A stretch of DNA of 9,069 nt. Origin: Rhodospirillaceae bacterium. Its GTDB lineage: Bacteria; Pseudomonadota; Alphaproteobacteria; DSM-16000; Inquilinaceae. Where the stretch lies: assembly GCA_020425485.1 (NCBI GenBank), contig JAGQRL010000135.1, forward strand, positions 1 through 9,069, read 5' to 3'. Positions 6,866 to 9,069 of this stretch are shown here, one piece after another (positions within the stretch are counted from its first letter, which is position 1; the number at the start of each line of letters is the position of its first letter). The notes under the pieces were generated by a model that saw nothing but the letters and a program-made list of their open reading frames with translations, was not told the origin of the DNA and did not search any database. A program made the position numbers and the translations under genes.

Positions 6866-6894
6866 TTGACCCTGTCACGGCTGCTGCCTAAGGT
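6866..6894 (+). promoter_or_regulatory. Candidate sigma-70-type promoter for the PKS gene
   Basis: TTGACC (6866-6871, five of six to the -35 consensus) and TAAGGT (6889-6894, a weak -10) are separated by 17 nt and lie where the sequence turns AT-rich. Transcription would start near 6900, leaving a leader of about 215 nt that contains the dyads. The -10 is poor, so confidence is low. An alternative -35, TTGACA at 7019-7024, has no good -10 at normal spacing. Confidence 0.3.
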
Positions 6895-6949
6895 CATACA
6901 AGGCCCACCGAACAAGTATTCTCAAAACTCCCGGCTCATGAGTAAAGGT

Positions 6950-6970
6950 CGTGCAAGATATTTTTGCACG
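6950..6970. promoter_or_regulatory. Dyad-symmetric site CGTGCAA-N7-TTGCACG
   Basis: Perfect 7-bp inverted arms at 6950-6956 and 6964-6970, separated by the AT-only-but-one spacer GATATTT. The 21-bp size and AT-rich centre are what dimeric helix-turn-helix repressors or activators usually bind. As RNA it would also form a hairpin, but without a terminator T-run. The cognate regulator is not in the window. Confidence 0.45.
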
Positions 6971-6989
6971 TCGCTATCAAAGGATTTCG

Positions 6990-7007
6990 ATCTGATATCG
7001 ATCAGAT
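6990..7007. promoter_or_regulatory. Dyad-symmetric site ATCTGAT-N4-ATCAGAT
   Basis: Perfect 7-bp inverted arms at 6990-6996 and 7001-7007 around ATCG, 18 bp in all. It is a different sequence from the dyad 20 bp upstream, so it is probably for a different protein, or an RNA hairpin with an AUCG loop. The 18-bp symmetric geometry resembles LuxR-family (tra box type) operators, but the bases do not match that consensus. Confidence 0.4.
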
Positions 7008-7016
7008 GGTCCGTAA

Positions 7017-7027
7017 ATTTGACAAAT
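7017..7027. promoter_or_regulatory. Short palindrome ATTTG-A-CAAAT containing TTGACA
   Basis: An 11-bp perfect odd palindrome whose middle reads TTGACA (7019-7024), the -35 consensus. No convincing -10 lies 16-18 nt downstream (7042-7047 is TGAAAC). It may be a chance palindrome in AT-rich DNA, a third operator, or the -35 of a promoter that needs an activator. Confidence 0.22.
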
Positions 7028-7117
7028 GCCGGGCTGGTACATGAAACAACTTTCTGGCATCACAACATGGTAGTCGTGCCGGTCCCGGCTCGTTGAATTG
7101 CGTGCGCGCGGAAAGCC

Positions 7118-9069
7118 ATGTTGGTTGCAGTCGTCGGATACTCCCTTCGCTTCCCCGTGAGCATCCGGACGCCGGAGACGTTCTGGCGGACGCTCACCGA
7201 CCGCCGGGTCACCATCCGCCCCATCGCCGACGAGCGGTGGAACCATCCGGCGATGTACCATCCCAACCCGGAGACCATCAGCAAGACCAACGTGCTCCAG
7301 GCCGGCATGATCGCCGGGATCGACCAGTTCGACAGCGGCTTCTTCGCCATCAGCGCGCGTGAGGCCAACCAGCTCGATCCCCAGCAGCGCATGGCCCTGG
7401 AGGTGGTGTACGAAGCCACCGAGCATGGCGGCATCCGGCTCGACCGGCTGAGCCGCGGCACCACCGGCGTCTTCTTCGGCCTGTCCATGAGCGAATACTG
7501 CGCCATGGCCTTCGCCCGCCCGGAGGTGGTGGACCGCTATTCCAACACCGGCGGGGCGGCCGCCATCGCCGCCAACCGCATCTCCCACGCCTTCGATCTC
7601 CACGGCCCCAGCATGGCGATCGACACCGCCTGCTCGTCCACCGTGGTGGCCCTGCACCAGGCCTGCACCGCCCTGCAATCCGGCGAATGCGATTTCGCCA
7701 TCGCCGGCGGCGTCAACGCGCTGGTCAGCGTCGGCCCGTTCATCGGCTTCTCCAAGGCGGGCATGATGTCGCCCACCGGACGCTGCCACGTGTTCTCCGA
7801 GAAGGCCGACGGCTATGTGCGGTCGGAGGGCGCCGGGGCGATGATCCTGCGCCGGCTGGACCAGGCGCTGGCGGACGGCGACGAGATCCACGGTGTCATC
7901 CGCGCCACCGCGGTGAACAACGATGGCCACACCCAGGGCATCGCCCTGCCCAGCAGTGCCGCCCAGGCCCGCCTGATCACCACGGCGCTCGAACGGGCGG
8001 AACTGGACCCCGAGCAGATCGCCTATGTGGAAGCCCACGGCACCGGCACCCAGGCCGGCGACGGGGTGGAGTGTGCCGCCATCGCCGCGGCCATCGGCCA
8101 GAAGCGCGATGCGCCGTGCCTCGTCGGCTCGGTGAAGGGCAATGTCGGCCACCTGGAAGCCGCCGCCGGCATGCCGGGCCTGATCAAGACCATCGAAGCG
8201 CTGAAGCGCGGCGTGGTGCCGCCGACGGTGGTCACGCCGCCGTTCAGCTCCCGCCTCGACTTCGAAGAGCTGAACCTGCGGGTGGTGACGGAGGAAACGC
8301 CGCTGCCCACCGGCGTGGCCTATATGGGCGTCAACTCCTTCGGCTTCGGCGGCACCAACGCCCATGCCGTGCTGCAAACCCCGCCGGATGTGGTGCGCCG
8401 GCCAGCCCGCCAAACCGCCGGCCAAGCCACCCGACAGGCCACCCGCCAAGCCACCCGCCAGGCAGACACGCCCGAGGCGCCGCCGCCGCTGGTGGTCACC
8501 GCGCGCTCCGCCGCCGCCCTGCAGGAGCTTGCCGGCCAGTACCGCGACACGCTGGAAAGCGCCACGCCGGCCCAGTATGCGGCGGTGGCCGGGGCGACGC
8601 TGCATCGCCGCTCCTGGCACCCCCACCGCCTGTTCCTCGCCGCCCGCACACCGCAGGAAGCGGTTGCCCGCCTCGCCCAGGTGTCCACCGGCGGCAAGCT
8701 GGTGAAGGCTTCGGCCGGGCGCGGCGACGGTGCCGTCCACCTGGAGGTGGCTGCCGATACCGAGCTGGCGCCGGCCTTCGTGTTCAACGGCAACGGCGCG
8801 CTGTGGCACGGCATGGGGCGCGACCTGTTCAAGCGGTCGCGCACCGCGCGCCGGGTGATCGAGGAGGTGGATGCCGCCTGGCGACGCCTGGAGCCGCGGC
8901 CGTTGATCGACTACTTCGCCGACGACGAGGCCGACGCCGGCCCGGTGTCCAGTGTGCAGGAACTGGGGCGGGCCGATGTTGGCCAGCCCCTGCTCTTCGC
9001 CATCCAGATCGCCATCCTGCGCGAGCTGGAGGACCGGGGCATCCGCGTCGGTGCCGCCGTCGGCCACAG
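7118..9069 (+). CDS. Type I polyketide synthase, N-terminal KS and start of AT (partial)
   Basis: First 650 complete codons of a large multidomain synthase that continues past the window. Residues 1-420 are a ketosynthase, which condenses acyl units: VAVVGYSLRFP (3-13), then DTACSS with nucleophile C172, VEAHGTGT with H307, and VKGNVGHLEAAAG with H345, then NSFGFGGTNAHAVL (406-419). The triad is complete, so it is a condensing KS and not a decarboxylating KSQ. A KS-AT linker carries QATR repeats (about 437-449). The acyltransferase begins at APAFVFNGNGALWHGMG (551-567), and the window ends at AVGHS (647-651), its active-site serine. ATG 7118 is the only good start: TGA lies in frame at 7094-7096, and GGAAAG (7110-7115) is a close, weak ribosome site. 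The KS begins at residue 2, with no docking or loading domain before it. Modular or iterative type cannot be decided here. Confidence 0.93.
   Translation, partial: MLVAVVGYSLRFPVSIRTPETFWRTLTDRRVTIRPIADERWNHPAMYHPNPETISKTNVLQAGMIAGIDQFDSGFFAISAREANQLDPQQRMALEVVYEATEHGGIRLDRLSRGTTGVFFGLSMSEYCAMAFARPEVVDRYSNTGGAAAIAANRISHAFDLHGPSMAIDTACSSTVVALHQACTALQSGECDFAIAGGVNALVSVGPFIGFSKAGMMSPTGRCHVFSEKADGYVRSEGAGAMILRRLDQALADGDEIHGVIRATAVNNDGHTQGIALPSSAAQARLITTALERAELDPEQIAYVEAHGTGTQAGDGVECAAIAAAIGQKRDAPCLVGSVKGNVGHLEAAAGMPGLIKTIEALKRGVVPPTVVTPPFSSRLDFEELNLRVVTEETPLPTGVAYMGVNSFGFGGTNAHAVLQTPPDVVRRPARQTAGQATRQATRQATRQADTPEAPPPLVVTARSAAALQELAGQYRDTLESATPAQYAAVAGATLHRRSWHPHRLFLAARTPQEAVARLAQVSTGGKLVKASAGRGDGAVHLEVAADTELAPAFVFNGNGALWHGMGRDLFKRSRTARRVIEEVDAAWRRLEPRPLIDYFADDEADAGPVSSVQELGRADVGQPLLFAIQIAILRELEDRGIRVGAAVGH
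8423..8464 (+). repeat. 12-bp in-frame tandem repeat in the KS-AT linker
   Basis: Three consecutive 12-bp units, CAAGCCACCCGA (8423), CAGGCCACCCGC (8435) and CAAGCCACCCGC (8447), are followed by a partial copy CAGGCA (8459-8464). A degenerate unit, CAAACCGCCGGC, precedes at 8411. They encode Q-A-T-R repeated, a basic polar spacer between the ketosynthase and acyltransferase. The unit is a multiple of three, so copy number could change without breaking the reading frame. Confidence 0.75.

Larger units (their letters stand above)
6501..7117. other. 617-nt non-coding region between pfp and the polyketide synthase
   Basis: I see no convincing gene here. Short open frames on both strands give Pro/Arg/Gly-rich peptides with no recognisable domain. 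The region is two-part. From 6501 to about 6850 it is GC-rich and contains two strong stem-loops near pfp plus a small GGCATC-CAAG-GATGCC hairpin (6794-6809). From about 6860 to 7080 it turns AT-rich, with 29, 23 and 30 G+C per 60 nt at 6901, 6961 and 7021, against 47 of 60 in the PKS gene at 8041-8100. The AT-rich part holds the candidate promoter and dyads listed separately. Confidence 0.7.

Noticed and set aside
6866..6894. MerR-type promoter, because TAAGGT matches the mer -10
   Set aside because: MerR promoters have a 19-20 nt spacer with a dyad inside. Here the spacer is 17 nt and the symmetry between the elements is too weak.
6514..6915. Possible small genes in the pfp-PKS gap on either strand (for example + 6543-6869, - 6514-6915)
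   Set aside because: Low-complexity Pro/Arg/Gly peptides, no good ribosome sites, no domains, and they run across the stem-loops.
6977..9067. A very long open frame on the - strand opposite the PKS
   Set aside because: The + strand frame carries every KS motif and the AT start. The - strand product is His/Gly/Val/Ala-rich without domains, as expected of an antisense shadow in GC-rich coding DNA.
1..9069. CRISPR arrays, tRNA or rRNA genes, insertion sequences
   Set aside because: No repeat-spacer pattern, tRNA-like arms or transposase-like frame was seen on either strand by reading.

Overview
The window is high-GC bacterial DNA with dense, same-strand genes and short or overlapping gene junctions. 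Gene content (a LigC-type dehydrogenase, a tripartite TRAP transporter, a bacteriohemerythrin, a pyrophosphate-dependent phosphofructokinase and a type I polyketide synthase) fits a proteobacterium. An alphaproteobacterium of the Rhodospirillales/Azospirillum type is most likely, but this is inferred from gene types and composition only. All eight supported genes lie on the + strand. Long open frames on the - strand are GC-driven shadows.

Region 1 (1-5097) looks like one catabolic/transport transcription unit. It holds the 3' part of a ligC-like gene (4-carboxy-2-hydroxymuconate-6-semialdehyde dehydrogenase of protocatechuate 4,5-cleavage), an aldo/keto reductase, the three TRAP genes dctP, dctQ and dctM, and a single-domain bacteriohemerythrin that starts 10 nt after dctM. 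The dctP-dctQ gap is unusually long (165 nt) and carries two GC-rich stem-loops, the classic place for setting binding protein above permease in dosage. The arrangement suggests uptake and O2-dependent breakdown of an aromatic or related carboxylic acid. The substrate cannot be read from the sequence.

Region 2 (5098-6500) is a 170-nt gap with a possible terminator stem, then a pyrophosphate-dependent 6-phosphofructokinase of central carbon metabolism, probably transcribed on its own.

Region 3 (6501-7117) is a 617-nt non-coding stretch. Its first part carries two strong stem-loops just after pfp. Its last ~200 nt are markedly AT-rich for this DNA (82 G+C in 180 nt over 6901-7080) and hold a candidate promoter and three separate dyad-symmetric sites, which look like a control region for the next gene.

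Region 4 (7118-9069) is the 5' part of a large type I polyketide synthase: a complete ketosynthase domain with intact Cys-His-His triad, a linker with a short QATR tandem repeat, and the beginning of an acyltransferase domain. The window stops at the acyltransferase active-site Gly-His-Ser. This truncated, apparently separately controlled PKS is the most likely entry to something undescribed, but its product and tailoring genes are outside the window.
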